Counted from the first letter of the stretch, positions 1-9,315 are shown. The stretch is 64,000 bases of DNA from Streptomyces sp. NRRL F-5122 (GCF_001507435.1 NZ_LMWH01000248.1:1-64000), one strand, 5' to 3'. A program made the numbers and translations. The notes: generated from the letters alone by a model not told the origin.

Positions 1-81
1 GGCGGTGACGGTGTTCATCAGCTCGACCGGCAGTGGTTCACCCAGCAGCGGCGCGCTCGTGATCACACCCTCGTTGCTCAT
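1..81 (-). CDS. ABATE-domain protein, N-terminal fragment (cut by window edge)
   Basis: Only the first 27 codons are in the window, read from an ATG at 81 toward the left edge. The peptide has the PLLGEPLPVELMNT pattern typical of the start of ABATE domains, the N-terminal half of many CGNR zinc-finger proteins of actinobacteria, which are thought to be DNA-binding regulators. The gene is divergent from the AhpD-like gene at 221, a plausible target. The zinc-finger half lies outside, so the family call rests on this short stretch. Confidence 0.55.
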   Translation of the reverse strand, partial: MSNEGVITSAPLLGEPLPVELMNTVTA

Positions 82-159
82 GCTCCCAGGATAACTCCAT
101 GGCTAACGGAAAAGTTCCGCTCCATCCATTTGACCGGCGAGTGGCGGCGTGACACAGTC

Positions 160-188
160 CTAATGGGAGAAGTAATTCTAACCATTAG
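160..188. promoter_or_regulatory. Inverted repeat in divergent promoter region
   Basis: CTAATGG (160-166) and CCATTAG (182-188) are exact inverted repeats 15 bp apart. A second inverted pair, ATGGCTAA (99-106) and TTAGCCAT (185-192), brackets most of the intergenic space between the ABATE gene and the AhpD-like gene. They look like regulator sites. Operator function is inferred. Confidence 0.35.
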
Positions 189-220
189 CCATGTGTTGAG
201 AATCTGCCAAGGAGATCGTT

Positions 221-769
221 ATGTCTACGCTGTCCCAGATCCGCCCTTCCGAGGCCACTGGCGAGGCGGCAACCCTGCTCGCCGAGCTCAAGAAGAACAT
301 CGGTGCCGTTCCGAACATGGCCAAGGCGATGGCCAACAGCCCGGCCTTGCTCAAGGGGTGGATGGCGCTGTCTGCCGCGCTTGCCGGTGGCGTGCTGCCT
401 GCGCCGGTGCGCGAACGACTCGCGCTCGCGTCCGCCGAGTACAACCGCTGTAGTTATTGCCTGTCCGCCCACACCTACCTGGGCAAGAACGTCGCCAAGC
501 TGGACAGTGAGGAGATCGAGCGTGCCCGTCACGAGCAGTCGGCCGACCTGCACGCGGCCGCGTTGCTCGCTCTCTCCGGCGCGATCGCCCGAGGTCGCGG
601 CGCCGTGGACGAGAGCACGATCACGAGCGCTCGGGCCGCCGGCGTAACAGACGCCGAGATGGCCGAGGTGGTCGGCAATCTCGCACTGAACATCCTGACC
701 AACTACTTCAACCTCGTCGCCGGCACGGAGTCCGAGTTCCCCGTCGTCAACCCTCACCAGCACGTGTGA
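221..769 (+). CDS. Carboxymuconolactone decarboxylase/AhpD-family peroxidase-like protein
   Basis: A 182-residue all-helical AhpD-like protein with the family's redox signature: Cys77-x2-Cys80-x3-His84 in RCSYCLSAH. Members reduce peroxides through this cysteine pair, though many only share the fold. The ATG follows a clear AAGGAG at about 209-214. It is a single-gene unit, divergent from the ABATE gene and followed by a hairpin at 781-819. Substrate and reductant cannot be deduced; detoxification of reactive organics is the usual inference. Confidence 0.85.
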   Translation: MSTLSQIRPSEATGEAATLLAELKKNIGAVPNMAKAMANSPALLKGWMALSAALAGGVLPAPVRERLALASAEYNRCSYCLSAHTYLGKNVAKLDSEEIERARHEQSADLHAAALLALSGAIARGRGAVDESTITSARAAGVTDAEMAEVVGNLALNILTNYFNLVAGTESEFPVVNPHQHV

Positions 770-780
770 CGATGCCGACT

Positions 781-819
781 GCGCGGGTCGGCGCCCCGTC
801 TCGTTGACGTGACCCGCGC
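781..819 (+). terminator. Hairpin after the AhpD-like gene
   Basis: GCGCGGGTC (781-789) and GACCCGCGC (811-819) form a perfect 9-bp stem around a 21-nt loop, starting 12 nt after the stop codon at 769. There is no U-tract. The rest of 770-1039 holds nothing else I can support. Confidence 0.45.
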
Positions 820-1039
820 GGCCGTCCGTCTGTATTGGAACTGCCGCCCCCCCAGGCGGGTGGTGGGGCCGGTGCAGCCATGTTCGCGGGTAAGTTGATG
901 GACGCCGTCGACACTCGTCACGCCCGGGTACTTCTCCGCTACCTGCTCTGCGCGGCGGATCCGTGGACAGCACGGCCCGGTCGGTCGGACGGACGCGTCG
1001 GTGGCAAGGCTCCCCGGGGAGTTGCGACGGCAGCAGGGG

Positions 1040-2281
1040 TCATGCGGAGGAGTCCACGGGAAGCCGGTCGGGGGTGAAAGTGACCGGGAGGTGTTCGGGG
1101 CCGCGCAGGCCGCTCGGTCTCCACCGCAGTTCGCCCGGCGGCACGGCCAGGGCGAGGTCGGGAAGACGTCGTAGGACGGTCCCGATGGCGACTTGGCCCT
1201 CCAGGCGGGCCAACGGTGCCCCCAGGCAATAGTGGATGCCGTGCCCGAAGGCGAGATGGGCGTTGTCCCGACGGGTGATGTCCAGAAGATCGGGGTCCGC
1301 GAATCGTGCCGGATCGCGGTCCGCGATGGCGGAGGCGACGACAACCGTGGCGCCGCGAGGGATCGTCACGCCCGCGATCTCGACATCCTCGCGTGCGAAC
1401 CGGGCGATGCCGGGGTTGACCGGCCCGTCGTAGCGGAGGAATTCCTCGATCGCGTCCGGCAGCAGCGCAGGATCATCCCGGAGCGACCGCAGTTGGTCGG
1501 GATGGGCCAGCAGTGCGGAGATTCCGCCGCCGATCAGGTTCACGGTGGTGATGTATCCGGCCACCAGCAACAGGAAGGTCATGGCGACGAGTTCGTCCTC
1601 GTCCAGTCGCTGTTCCTCGTCCCGGGCGACGATCAACGCGCTGAGCAGGTCGTCCGCCGGTCGGTCCCGTTTGGCCTGCAGCAGCCCGGTGAGGTACGAG
1701 CGCATGTGCCGCCAGGCGCCGTCCACGACGGCCGGATCCGGCGGTTCCGAGCCCCGGCGGATCATCTCGTCGGTCCAGCGCTGGAATTCGTGCCGGTCGG
1801 TCGAGGGGACTCCGAGCAGTTCACTGATGACGGTGACCGGCAGGGGCAGGGCGAAGTCCGTGATGAGGTCCGCGCGGCCCGTCGGTACGACCGCGTCGAG
1901 CAGACGGTCGCTGATCACTTGAACGCGGGGGCGCAGTTCGGCGACCCGGCGTGCGGTGAACGCCTTCGACACCAGCCGGCGCAGGCGGGTGTGGTCCGGC
2001 GGGTCGGCGCGGAGCATGGTGCTCAGAAAGGACTCGCGCTCCGTCGCAGGCAGTTGCTGCATCAGCCGGGGATCCGAGGCGTCGCGGATGTCGCTGCTCA
2101 GCCGCGGATCGGACAGGGCGGCGAGAGCGTCCTCGTAGCGTGTGACCAGCCAGGCCTCCAGGCCGCCTGCAATGACGGCGCGCCGCACCGGACCCTCGTC
2201 GCGCAACTGCCGGTAGAACGGGAACGGGTCGGTGAGGAAGTCCGGGTCGGCGTAGGGCAGAAGGACCGGCTGCTGGCTCAT
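1040..2281 (-). CDS. Cytochrome P450
   Basis: A 413-residue soluble bacterial class I P450. The I-helix oxygen-binding motif is AGYITT (241-246), the K-helix ExxR is EEFLR (279-283), and the heme loop is FGHGIHYCLG (345-354) with Cys352 as the axial thiolate ligand. The ATG is preceded by GGGAGG. No ferredoxin or ferredoxin reductase gene is adjacent, so electrons must come from elsewhere. It stands alone, with no biosynthetic partners, so the substrate is unknown; actinobacterial CYP107/CYP105-like enzymes are the closest comparison by eye. Confidence 0.93.
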   Translation of the reverse strand: MSQQPVLLPYADPDFLTDPFPFYRQLRDEGPVRRAVIAGGLEAWLVTRYEDALAALSDPRLSSDIRDASDPRLMQQLPATERESFLSTMLRADPPDHTRLRRLVSKAFTARRVAELRPRVQVISDRLLDAVVPTGRADLITDFALPLPVTVISELLGVPSTDRHEFQRWTDEMIRRGSEPPDPAVVDGAWRHMRSYLTGLLQAKRDRPADDLLSALIVARDEEQRLDEDELVAMTFLLLVAGYITTVNLIGGGISALLAHPDQLRSLRDDPALLPDAIEEFLRYDGPVNPGIARFAREDVEIAGVTIPRGATVVVASAIADRDPARFADPDLLDITRRDNAHLAFGHGIHYCLGAPLARLEGQVAIGTVLRRLPDLALAVPPGELRWRPSGLRGPEHLPVTFTPDRLPVDSSA

Positions 2282-2697
2282 GATGCCTCCCGAAGTACGC
2301 CGCGATCACATCCGATGAATCTGTCCGGCTTTGGGATTGTATGCGCCGATTGTGCCGGATCAGGGATTTCAACCAAGGGACGGGACGAAGACTCTGGGCT
2401 GTGTTCCGGCGAGGAGTTGCACGGATCGTCGCCAGGGCGAGCAGAGGGGAAGCCGCCGAAGCCTCCGGGGCCTCGCTGTGTACGGACATACCAGGGCTGC
2501 CCGAGGGCCCACGGACTCTCGGTCCACCGAAAGGGGGGCGGGGGCCGCCGCCGCGACGAAAGTTACGTCGCCGGGTGTCTAGGGTCATCCTCGAATCGGA
2601 AGAAAGTCATCGTTCCTGCGCTTCCCGCAAGGCCACTGTGGAGGTAGTCCGGGGCCGAGCCTTCGGCCCGCGTGCGCATCCTCTTGGAGGCCCTTCG
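2282..2697. other. Divergent intergenic region
   Basis: About 416 bp between the P450 start and the ATPase start. It holds both promoters, but I cannot place a convincing -35/-10 pair. An upstream in-frame extension of the ATPase gene through this region is open but has low-complexity, non-protein-like content and better-placed initiation sits at 2698. Confidence 0.4.
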
Positions 2698-3177
2698 ATG
2701 AGTCGTCACCGCTTGGTCGCCAGGCTTCGCCGCGATCGTCGTGCACCCTCCCACGCACGCCGAGTCCTCGCCCGCCTCACCCCGACCGGCTGCGCGGTCG
2801 CGGACACCGCGGCGCTGCTGTTGTCCGAGGCGGTGTCGAACGCGGTCCTCCACTCGGACGGTGCCGACATCACCGTGGCGGTCACGCGCGAGGCAGGCGG
2901 GACGATCGTCGGTGCGGTCTTCGACACCGAGCCTCGGATGGGGCCCGGCGCCCGGGTGACGCACCTGCGGCAGGCCGAGGGGGCCAAGTCGGATGTGTGC
3001 CTGGAGAACGGTCGTGGTCTGGACCTCATGGACATGCTGGCCTCGTCCTGGGGCGTCTCCCCGGTCGGTGGCCGGGGGAAGTGGGTGTGGTTCCAGCTCG
3101 AGGCCACGTGCGACTGGGAAGCGGTTCCCGCGTCAAACCGTCGCCATGGTGGGCAGATGGCGATGGCTTCCCCATGA
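2698..3177 (+). CDS. Anti-sigma-factor-type ATP-binding protein (HATPase_c_2)
   Basis: A 159-residue single-domain GHKL ATPase like the RsbW/SpoIIAB-type proteins that are very abundant in Streptomyces. The N-box is LLLSEAVSNAVLHS (40-53) with E, N and H correctly spaced, and the G2-like loop is ENGRGLDLMDML with GRGL at 105-108. The start at 2698 is chosen because TTGGAGG lies just upstream and the protein then has the family length. No sigma factor or anti-sigma antagonist is adjacent, so the partner is unknown; the two SpoIIE-type phosphatases at 31.3 and 35.8 kb are possible but unproven members of such a partner-switch. Confidence 0.85.
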   Translation: MSRHRLVARLRRDRRAPSHARRVLARLTPTGCAVADTAALLLSEAVSNAVLHSDGADITVAVTREAGGTIVGAVFDTEPRMGPGARVTHLRQAEGAKSDVCLENGRGLDLMDMLASSWGVSPVGGRGKWVWFQLEATCDWEAVPASNRRHGGQMAMASP

Positions 3178-3216
3178 GGCATGGCCACGGTCGGAGCGTG
3201 GGGCCGTCCCGGTATG

Positions 3217-4371
3217 TCATTCGGTCGGCGGATGGGAGGGCAGGCGGAGCGCCACGCGGAAGCCGTCGGCGTTCGGGGCGGCGTGGATGTGCCCGCCGAG
3301 CAGGGCAGCGCGTTCGCGGAGACCTACAAGGCCGTGGCCGCCGCTCGGCAGATCGTCGTCAGGTGTCCGGGTGGGCGGACCGTTGGAGACCGTCAGGTGC
3401 ACACCGTCCACCCGACAGTGCAGATCGACGTCCACGGACGCGCCGGGAGCGTGCTTGGCGGCGTTGGTGAGTGCCTCCTGAAGGGTGCGATAGAGGGCCT
3501 GCTGCACGACGGTGGGCAGCGCCTCGGGAAACCCCTCCACACACAGGGAGATCAGCTGCCCGGTACGTCGGCACCGCTCCACCAGGCCCGACAGTTCGTC
3601 GGCGTCGGGTCGCGGAGCTCGCGGGGCGCGGCGGCCGGGGGTGAGGATGCCGAGGATCTCGCGGAGCTCCTCCAGCGCGTGGCGCCCCTCGCGACGTATC
3701 AGTTCAGCGGCATCGGCGATCTTGGGGTCGTGCGCTGCGGCTCCGACGCGCAGGGCACCGGCTGTCAGCACGATGTGGCCGACCCGGTGCGCGACGACGT
3801 CGTGCATGTCCCGGGCGATGCGCGACCGCTCCTCGACACGAGTGCGCTGGACGAGCAGCTCCTGCTCGCGTTCCAGGGTGGCCAGCTGGGCCTGGGCGGC
3901 CGTGGTGAGGTCCCGGCGCAGACCGACCGCTCCGCCCACGGCCAGCGGACCGATGGCCAGGGCGAGGGTGTATCCCGCTTCCCGTGGGTCCCACGCCCCA
4001 CCCGCCCACAGGGTCCCGATGTCGGCTCCGCTCGCGACGATCAGGAAGAAGGCGAGCACCCGTGCCTGCCGACGGTAGGTGGTCCCCACCGTGTACAAGG
4101 CGATGGCCAGCGCCGTGGGGGTGAAGCAGAGCAGATGGCACAGTACGACCAGACAGCCGACGGCGAACGGATGCCGTCGCCGCCACCACAGCAGCAGCCC
4201 CACCGCACCGGAGACCGTGGCGGTCAGGGGCAGCGGTGCTCCGGTCAGCAGCAGACCGTTCGAGGGCTTGATCCAGCTGTTGCCCACGCCGAGCGTGGCC
4301 GCGGCGATCACCAGGGCTGCGTCCACCCGCCGCGGCGACCAGAACGACGCGGAGAAGATGCCGGACGCCAC
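3217..4371 (-). CDS. NarL-type sensor histidine kinase
   Basis: A 384-residue membrane kinase with four to six hydrophobic segments in residues 15-150, a short linker, then HisKA_3 with the phospho-acceptor His190 in RDMHDVVAHR and a C-terminal HATPase domain ending with the GHGLVGLRERAALLGG G-box. No separate sensory domain is visible, as in the DesK-like kinases common in actinobacteria. The start is GTG. It lies 95 bp downstream of the response regulator on the same strand, so the two form a two-component pair. The stimulus is unknown. Confidence 0.9.
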   Translation of the reverse strand: MASGIFSASFWSPRRVDAALVIAAATLGVGNSWIKPSNGLLLTGAPLPLTATVSGAVGLLLWWRRRHPFAVGCLVVLCHLLCFTPTALAIALYTVGTTYRRQARVLAFFLIVASGADIGTLWAGGAWDPREAGYTLALAIGPLAVGGAVGLRRDLTTAAQAQLATLEREQELLVQRTRVEERSRIARDMHDVVAHRVGHIVLTAGALRVGAAAHDPKIADAAELIRREGRHALEELREILGILTPGRRAPRAPRPDADELSGLVERCRRTGQLISLCVEGFPEALPTVVQQALYRTLQEALTNAAKHAPGASVDVDLHCRVDGVHLTVSNGPPTRTPDDDLPSGGHGLVGLRERAALLGGHIHAAPNADGFRVALRLPSHPPTE

Positions 4372-4466
4372 CCCTACAGTGGATCAGGTCCTGGTCGCCG
4401 ATGGCACGCCGAGACCGTCGGCGGATCGCCGGGGACGGCGTGGGGCGGTGCCGGTGGCCTCGGGGG

Positions 4467-5120
4467 TCAGCGCTCCAACCCCGCCCGATAGGCCAGCCGC
4501 GCCGCTTGTACGCGGTTCTCGGCGCCGATCTTCGCCAGTAGTCGGCTGACCTGGCCTTTGACGGTGCCCTCGCTGACATGGAGGGCGGCGCCGATGTCCG
4601 CGTTGGAAAGCCCCCGGCCGATGAGCCGCAATACGTCGACCTCGCGTTCGGTCAGCTTCGCGAGGGCGGACTGCTCGGCCTCGGTGAGGCGGACTCCGTG
4701 CTCGGCGAGCTGCTCCATGACCCGTCCGGTGACGGCCGGGTCGAGCGCGCCCTTGCCCGCCGCGACCTGACGAACGGCGCGCAGCAGGTCCTCAGGGGGC
4801 GTGTCCTTCAGCAGGAAGCCGCTGGCGCCCGCCTGTACCGCCGTGTCGACGTGCTCGTCCTCGCCGAACATCGTCAGGATGATCACGCGAGGCGGCACCG
4901 GAAGAGCACGGATCTCACGCGTCGCGGCCAGCCCGTCCATGCCGGGCATACGGATGTCGAGCAAGGCGACGTCGGGGCTGAACTGCCTGGCCGCGTCCAC
5001 AGCGCTGCGACCGTCCCACGCCTGGGCGACCACGTGCACGTCGTCCGCGGACTCGAGCACGTCACCGATGCCGCGGCGCACTATTTCACTGTCGTCGGCC
5101 ACAAGGACGTGGATCACCAT
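4467..5120 (-). CDS. NarL/FixJ-family response regulator
   Basis: A 217-residue regulator: an N-terminal receiver with acidic pair Asp9/Asp10, phospho-acceptor Asp55 in VALLDIRMPG, and a C-terminal LuxR-type helix-turn-helix around LTEREVDVLRLIGRGLSN. An upstream in-frame ATG adds 32 residues without receiver homology, so the ATG at 5120 directly before VIHVLVADD was chosen. It precedes the kinase gene in the same direction. The DNA target is not identifiable from this sequence. Confidence 0.92.
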   Translation of the reverse strand: MVIHVLVADDSEIVRRGIGDVLESADDVHVVAQAWDGRSAVDAARQFSPDVALLDIRMPGMDGLAATREIRALPVPPRVIILTMFGEDEHVDTAVQAGASGFLLKDTPPEDLLRAVRQVAAGKGALDPAVTGRVMEQLAEHGVRLTEAEQSALAKLTEREVDVLRLIGRGLSNADIGAALHVSEGTVKGQVSRLLAKIGAENRVQAARLAYRAGLER

Positions 5121-5304
5121 CCGGTACCGCCCCGTCGCTCTCACGGAGGTGCTCAGTGGTGATCGCCCGCCGCCGAGCGCGTGCTCATGGGCGGACTGCA
5201 CCTCCAGGTGTTCCACTGTGTCCCATCACGGCGAGACTGGCACCTTGCGGTATGACGCGTGGCCCCGGGGCCGGGCTGTACGCGCATGCCCCACAGAGGG
5301 ACGA

Positions 5305-5590
5305 GGCCTCGGCAACGGCACAGCCGAACTCCTTCGGCATGTCGTAGAAGTCCACGCGGGCGCCGCCCTCGACGATCACCAGCCGCTTGGGGCCGCGTAT
5401 CCGGGGAGTGCCGTTCGGTGGGGTGTCAGAGCGAGCCGGCGTCGCTGCCCGCGACGATGTGGACCGGCTGAGTGAGCAGGTCCCCGACGAGGTGGAGGGC
5501 GTCGGGGGCGAGGATCCCGTAGATGCTCCTGTTGAAGAAGTTCTTGTTCTTCGTGTTCGGGTGCTGTGCCCTCGGGAGCATGGACCACAC
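5305..5590 (-). pseudogene. C-terminal remnant of an alpha/beta-hydrolase
   Basis: Read on the minus strand, 5590-5429 encodes PRAQHPNTKNKNFFNRS, then HLVGDLLTQPVHIVAGSDAG. This matches the strand-8 region of YcjY-like alpha/beta-hydrolases, where the fold reaches its catalytic Asp. That frame then stops. The expected next segment, RLVIVEGGARVDFYD with the position of the catalytic His replaced by Arg, appears at about 5385-5310 in another frame. The N-terminal two-thirds, including the nucleophile, are missing. The fragment is dead by truncation and frameshift. I see no other gene in 5121-5692. Confidence 0.6.
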
Positions 5591-5680
5591 CTGTCCTTCG
5601 CCGACAAGCACCGGCTGTGTGGCTGACAAGGCCGAAGGGGTGAGCGGCGCGGCACCCGGTGCCCGGCAGGCGACGCTCCC

Positions 5681-5693
5681 TAGGATGTGCGGG
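5681..5693 (+). promoter_or_regulatory. -10 element of a probable leaderless promoter
   Basis: TAGGAT at 5681-5686 fits the TAnnnT -10 consensus of actinobacteria and lies six nucleotides before the GTG at 5693. Transcription would therefore begin at or next to the start codon, giving a leaderless mRNA. No good -35 is visible. Confidence 0.4.
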
Positions 5694-6634
5694 TGCGATT
5701 CGCGATCTCCATTCCGCAGTTCTCCGCAGACGGCGCGTTCGATCCGGCCGCGTTCCGCGCCTACCTCACGCGTGTGGAGCAGTCGGGTTTCGACAGCGCC
5801 TGGACGCAGGAGCAGATGCTCGGTTCGAAGCCGCAGCTCGGACCGATCGAGACCATGACCTACGCCGCCGCGTGCACGGAGCACCTACGCCTTGGATGCG
5901 TGGTCTTCGTGTCCACCCTGCACAGTCCGGTCCACCTGGCGAAGAGCATCAGCTCACTGGACCAGCTCAGCCGCGGCAGGATCGAGGTCGGCTTCGGCAC
6001 GGGTGGCAAGCAACGCCCGTTCGGGGCCTTCGGTGTCGATCCGGAGCGTTACGTCGCCCGCTTCTATGAGGGCCTCGACGTCATGACCCGGCTCTGGCGC
6101 GACTCCAGGACCGACTACCAAGGCGAGTTCTGGCAGCTGACGGACGCCGCCATGGAGCCGAAGCCGTTCCAGAAGCCCAACCCGCCCATGTGGTTCGGAG
6201 GTAGCGGTCGCACCGCGCTGCGCCGGGCCGTGATGAGCCCCGGCCTGTTCAGCGGCTTCTTCGGCGCCGGACAGGTCTCGACCGCGAAGTTCGCCGACCA
6301 GGTACAGATCGTGCGGGAGGCCCTGGCCGAGTCCGGCAGGCCGGCGGACGACTTCGCAATCGCCAAGCGCGTCTACATCGCGGTGGACGACGACGCCCGG
6401 TCGGCCCGCGAACGGATCAACGCCGAGCTGGCCGCGCTCTACATGAGGAAGTCGCCCGAGGTGGAGGCCGCGGCGATCGCGGGGACTCCCGAGGAATGTG
6501 CTGTCCAGCTGCGCGAGGTCGTCGCCGCGGGCGCGCAACTCATCCTGTTCACGCCGCTGTTCGCGCAGGCCGAACACCTCGAGCGGCTGGCCTCGGAGGT
6601 CATGCCCGTACTCGGCGCGGGGACGTCCGGGTAG
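5693..6634 (+). CDS. LLM-class flavin-dependent oxidoreductase (luciferase-like)
   Basis: About 313 residues covering a whole luciferase-like TIM barrel, from RFAISIPQF to the C-terminal helix. The central segment SSLDQLSRGRIEVGFGTG is the hallmark of the F420/FMN-dependent LLM family. Streptomyces members are often F420-dependent, but the cofactor cannot be settled by eye. Two GTG codons (5687, 5693) could start it. I chose 5693 because a -10 element sits just upstream and no ribosome-binding site is visible. It stands as a single gene. Substrate unknown. Confidence 0.88.
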   Translation: MRFAISIPQFSADGAFDPAAFRAYLTRVEQSGFDSAWTQEQMLGSKPQLGPIETMTYAAACTEHLRLGCVVFVSTLHSPVHLAKSISSLDQLSRGRIEVGFGTGGKQRPFGAFGVDPERYVARFYEGLDVMTRLWRDSRTDYQGEFWQLTDAAMEPKPFQKPNPPMWFGGSGRTALRRAVMSPGLFSGFFGAGQVSTAKFADQVQIVREALAESGRPADDFAIAKRVYIAVDDDARSARERINAELAALYMRKSPEVEAAAIAGTPEECAVQLREVVAAGAQLILFTPLFAQAEHLERLASEVMPVLGAGTSG

Positions 6635-6816
6635 CACAAGGCGCCGACTCGGGCACCGGTGGCTGACCAACGGCTCTGTCGCGGGCGGCCGATTGCGGGC
6701 TGCTCCCTCGGGCGGCCGGTGACCGTGCGGGCCGCTTCGGCCGGCGACAGGAACCGTCACCCTGCGGACACCGCACAGGCTTCCGCCAAGAAGAGAGAGG
6801 ACGCTGAAGGCCCTCC

Positions 6817-7800
6817 ATGCAGAAAGCGCGCCGCCGTCTCGACACGGCGGATCGGCGGATCACGGCCGTTCTGATGGCGTCACCCCGTGCGTCCTGGCGG
6901 AGCGTCGCGGCGGTGCTGGGCGTGTCGGAGCGCACGGTCGTACGGCGTGCCGCCCCGCTGTACCAGGATCGCACCCTGCGGGCCACCGCCGTACGCAATC
7001 CCGCTCTCTTTCCCCACCTGGTCCCGACTGTCCTGCGCATCCGCTGTCGCCCCGCCCGGATCACCGCGATCGCCGCCGCCCTCGCCCGGCGTTCCGACAC
7101 CGTCTGGGTCGACATCCTCGGTGGGGGAGACGAGATCTGCATCGTGGCCTTCATCGAAGGACCCGATGCACGCAACAACCTGCTCCTCCGCGACCTGCCG
7201 GTGACCGCGGCCGTGCAGTCCTGGACGGCTTACGACCTGCTGAAGGTCTTCCCCGCGGGTTTCGCGTGGAGCGCGGGACTTCTGAGCGAGGAGGAGTCCC
7301 AGGTGCTGTGGCCTGACTTGACCAGGCCCCCTGAGGTGCTGTCTCCACTCCCGGAGGACAAGCCGCTCATCGACGCACTGGTCGAGGACGCCCGTATGAC
7401 CTATGGAGAGCTCGCGCACCGCACCGGCAGGACCCCGAGGGCCGTACAACGGCGCCTGCACGCCTTGGTGGAGGCGCATGTCGTCAGGCTGGCCACCGAG
7501 GTTGACCTGGCGCTGCTGGGGGTGCACGCCGAGGCACTGCTGTGGATCACGGTGGATCCAGGCGCATGGGAAGAGGCGGGGCAGGTCCTCAGTCAGCATC
7601 CTCAAGTACGTTTCACGGCGGCTACAACGGGCTCCAGCAGTCTGCTGGTGGCGGTGGCCGCCAGCGATCTCAGCGCGTTGTACACCTTCCTGACCGGCAC
7701 GGTAGGGGCGTTGACCGGTGTTTACGGAATAGAGGTGACCCCCATCCTCACCGGAGTCAAGCGCACCGGCCTTGTGCGCCGCGCCGCGGTGACTCTGTGA
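6817..7800 (+). CDS. Lrp/AsnC-family transcriptional regulator, double-module type
   Basis: A 327-residue protein made of two Lrp/AsnC-like halves. Each half has a winged helix-turn-helix (residues about 7-50, with RLDTADRRITAVLMASPRAS; and about 185-230, with LIDALVEDARMTYGELAHRTG) followed by a ligand-binding alpha/beta RAM domain. Duplicated Lrp proteins of this length are common in Streptomyces. It follows the luciferase-like gene by about 180 bp in the same direction and could regulate it, but no operator is evident. Confidence 0.85.
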   Translation: MQKARRRLDTADRRITAVLMASPRASWRSVAAVLGVSERTVVRRAAPLYQDRTLRATAVRNPALFPHLVPTVLRIRCRPARITAIAAALARRSDTVWVDILGGGDEICIVAFIEGPDARNNLLLRDLPVTAAVQSWTAYDLLKVFPAGFAWSAGLLSEEESQVLWPDLTRPPEVLSPLPEDKPLIDALVEDARMTYGELAHRTGRTPRAVQRRLHALVEAHVVRLATEVDLALLGVHAEALLWITVDPGAWEEAGQVLSQHPQVRFTAATTGSSSLLVAVAASDLSALYTFLTGTVGALTGVYGIEVTPILTGVKRTGLVRRAAVTL

Positions 7801-8061
7801 CGATGCCTCAGGCCGGTGTCGACCCCATTGTCATCCGTACAGGTCACGGGAGCTGACGTCGTATCAGCCGACTGGGATGCGGGTTGATCCGCCTGGCGGC
7901 AGTTGTGTTTACGTACCCATTCGCCCGGATAAGTCTCGCCGTCGTCAGGCACAACCCCGTCTCCCGTACCGGTTGTGGCTGCCGTCATTGTCCCCTGCTC
8001 CCGGGTGCCGTCGGCCTGTCCGGGGAGCGGCCCTCGGGCCTCACTCACATCTGGAGTGTTC

Positions 8062-9198
8062 ATGAGTCTTGTCGCGAGAACGGGCGGTGCCGTCGCGGCG
8101 CTGTCCCTCGGCCTGGCTGTGCTGCCGGCCATCCCGGCCTACGCAGCCGTCGTCCATGTCGGCTGCAGTGTGCAGGCACTCAGGGGTGCGATCGACACCG
8201 CCAACGTCGCGGGCGGCGGCATCATCGATTTGGCATCCGAGTGCAGGTACACCCTCACCGACGCCGTCAATCCGGGCTCGTCCGTCGGCTTTTCCCCCAT
8301 CGCCGGCGACGTCACCCTCAGGGGTGGCAGGCACACGGTCATCGAGCGTTCCACCGCCCCCGGCACACCGCAGTTCAGGCTGTTCCAGGTCAATCAGCCC
8401 AACGGCAAGCTCACCCTCAACCGCCTGACCCTCCGTAACGGCGCCGCCAACTTCGGCGGTGTCGCCCTTGTCTTCGGTTCCCTCGCCGTCTTCGACTCCG
8501 AGCTGACCGACAATCACGTCGGCAACGAGGGCGGCGCCATCAACGGTCAGTCCGGGAGCACGGTCTCTGTCACGTCGAGCCGGGTGGAGAAGAACACGGC
8601 CAGTAGCGCCGGCGGCGGAATCTCGTCGTTGGGCAATGTCACCCTCACGCGCACCGCTGTGAACATGAACACGGCCGGCTTCGGCGGCGGAGTCGCCTCC
8701 AACAGCACCGTCACCTTCAACCGCAGTTGGGTGACCGGAAACACTGCCACCAGTGGTCCCGGCGGTGGTGTGGCCATGCTCGGCGGCACCAGCACTTTCG
8801 AATCCACTCAGGTGACCCGGAACAAGGCGGTCGACGTTGGTGGCGGCATCTCCAGCTCGGGCGAGCTGAACGTCCGCCGAACCACGGTCCTGGGCAACAT
8901 CGCAGGCAGTCAGGGCGGTGGCATTTGGAGCGGCGGCACCACCCGCATCGACGGGAGCGAGCTCGTCGGCAACCGGACGACCGCTGTGGGTTCTCAGGGC
9001 GGCGGCCTGTTCACCGCCTCGGGAACCGCGACCGTGAACCGTTCCAGGGTCGTCCGGAACCGCGACGGGGCGAACGGAAACGGTGGTGGGATCTACGAGC
9101 AGTCCGGCAGCACGGTCACACTCGGCCGGACGCAGGTGGCGGACAACCTGCCCAACAACTGTGCGCCCCCCGGAGCTGTCCCCGGCTGCGGGAACTGA
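8062..9198 (+). CDS. Secreted parallel beta-helix repeat protein
   Basis: A 378-residue exported protein. A Sec signal peptide (hydrophobic residues 9-26, cleavage near AYA-A at about 29) is followed by a repetitive region of about 25-residue turns rich in Gly, Asn, Ser and Thr, with recurring NTA..GGG and GGGISS patterns. These are typical of right-handed parallel beta-helices, as in pectate-lyase-like and polymorphic outer-membrane-like proteins. No catalytic motif is evident. The ATG at 8062 is preferred because CTGGAG lies upstream and the signal peptide begins there. A strong hairpin follows at 9276. Confidence 0.82.
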   Translation: MSLVARTGGAVAALSLGLAVLPAIPAYAAVVHVGCSVQALRGAIDTANVAGGGIIDLASECRYTLTDAVNPGSSVGFSPIAGDVTLRGGRHTVIERSTAPGTPQFRLFQVNQPNGKLTLNRLTLRNGAANFGGVALVFGSLAVFDSELTDNHVGNEGGAINGQSGSTVSVTSSRVEKNTASSAGGGISSLGNVTLTRTAVNMNTAGFGGGVASNSTVTFNRSWVTGNTATSGPGGGVAMLGGTSTFESTQVTRNKAVDVGGGISSSGELNVRRTTVLGNIAGSQGGGIWSGGTTRIDGSELVGNRTTAVGSQGGGLFTASGTATVNRSRVVRNRDGANGNGGGIYEQSGSTVTLGRTQVADNLPNNCAPPGAVPGCGN

Positions 9199-9275
9199 CT
9201 CCGGACCGGGACAGGTCACAGCGCGCCTGATGCCTGCAGCAGGAGTCGAACACTCGCCGAAACCGCAGTTGTGGT

Positions 9276-9315
9276 CCGAGGGCTCGCAGACGGAGGACAG
9301 TCTGCGAGCCCTCGG
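9276..9315 (+). terminator. Strong hairpin terminator
   Basis: A perfect 16-bp stem (9276-9291 with 9300-9315) with an 8-nt loop, 77 nt after the beta-helix stop codon. It separates that gene from the acyl-CoA island that follows. Confidence 0.75.

Noticed and set aside
9230..9275. Segment with AGGAGTCGAACACTCG resembling an antisense tRNA T-arm
   Set aside because: No acceptor, D or anticodon stem can be formed around it, and the T-stem bases do not pair.
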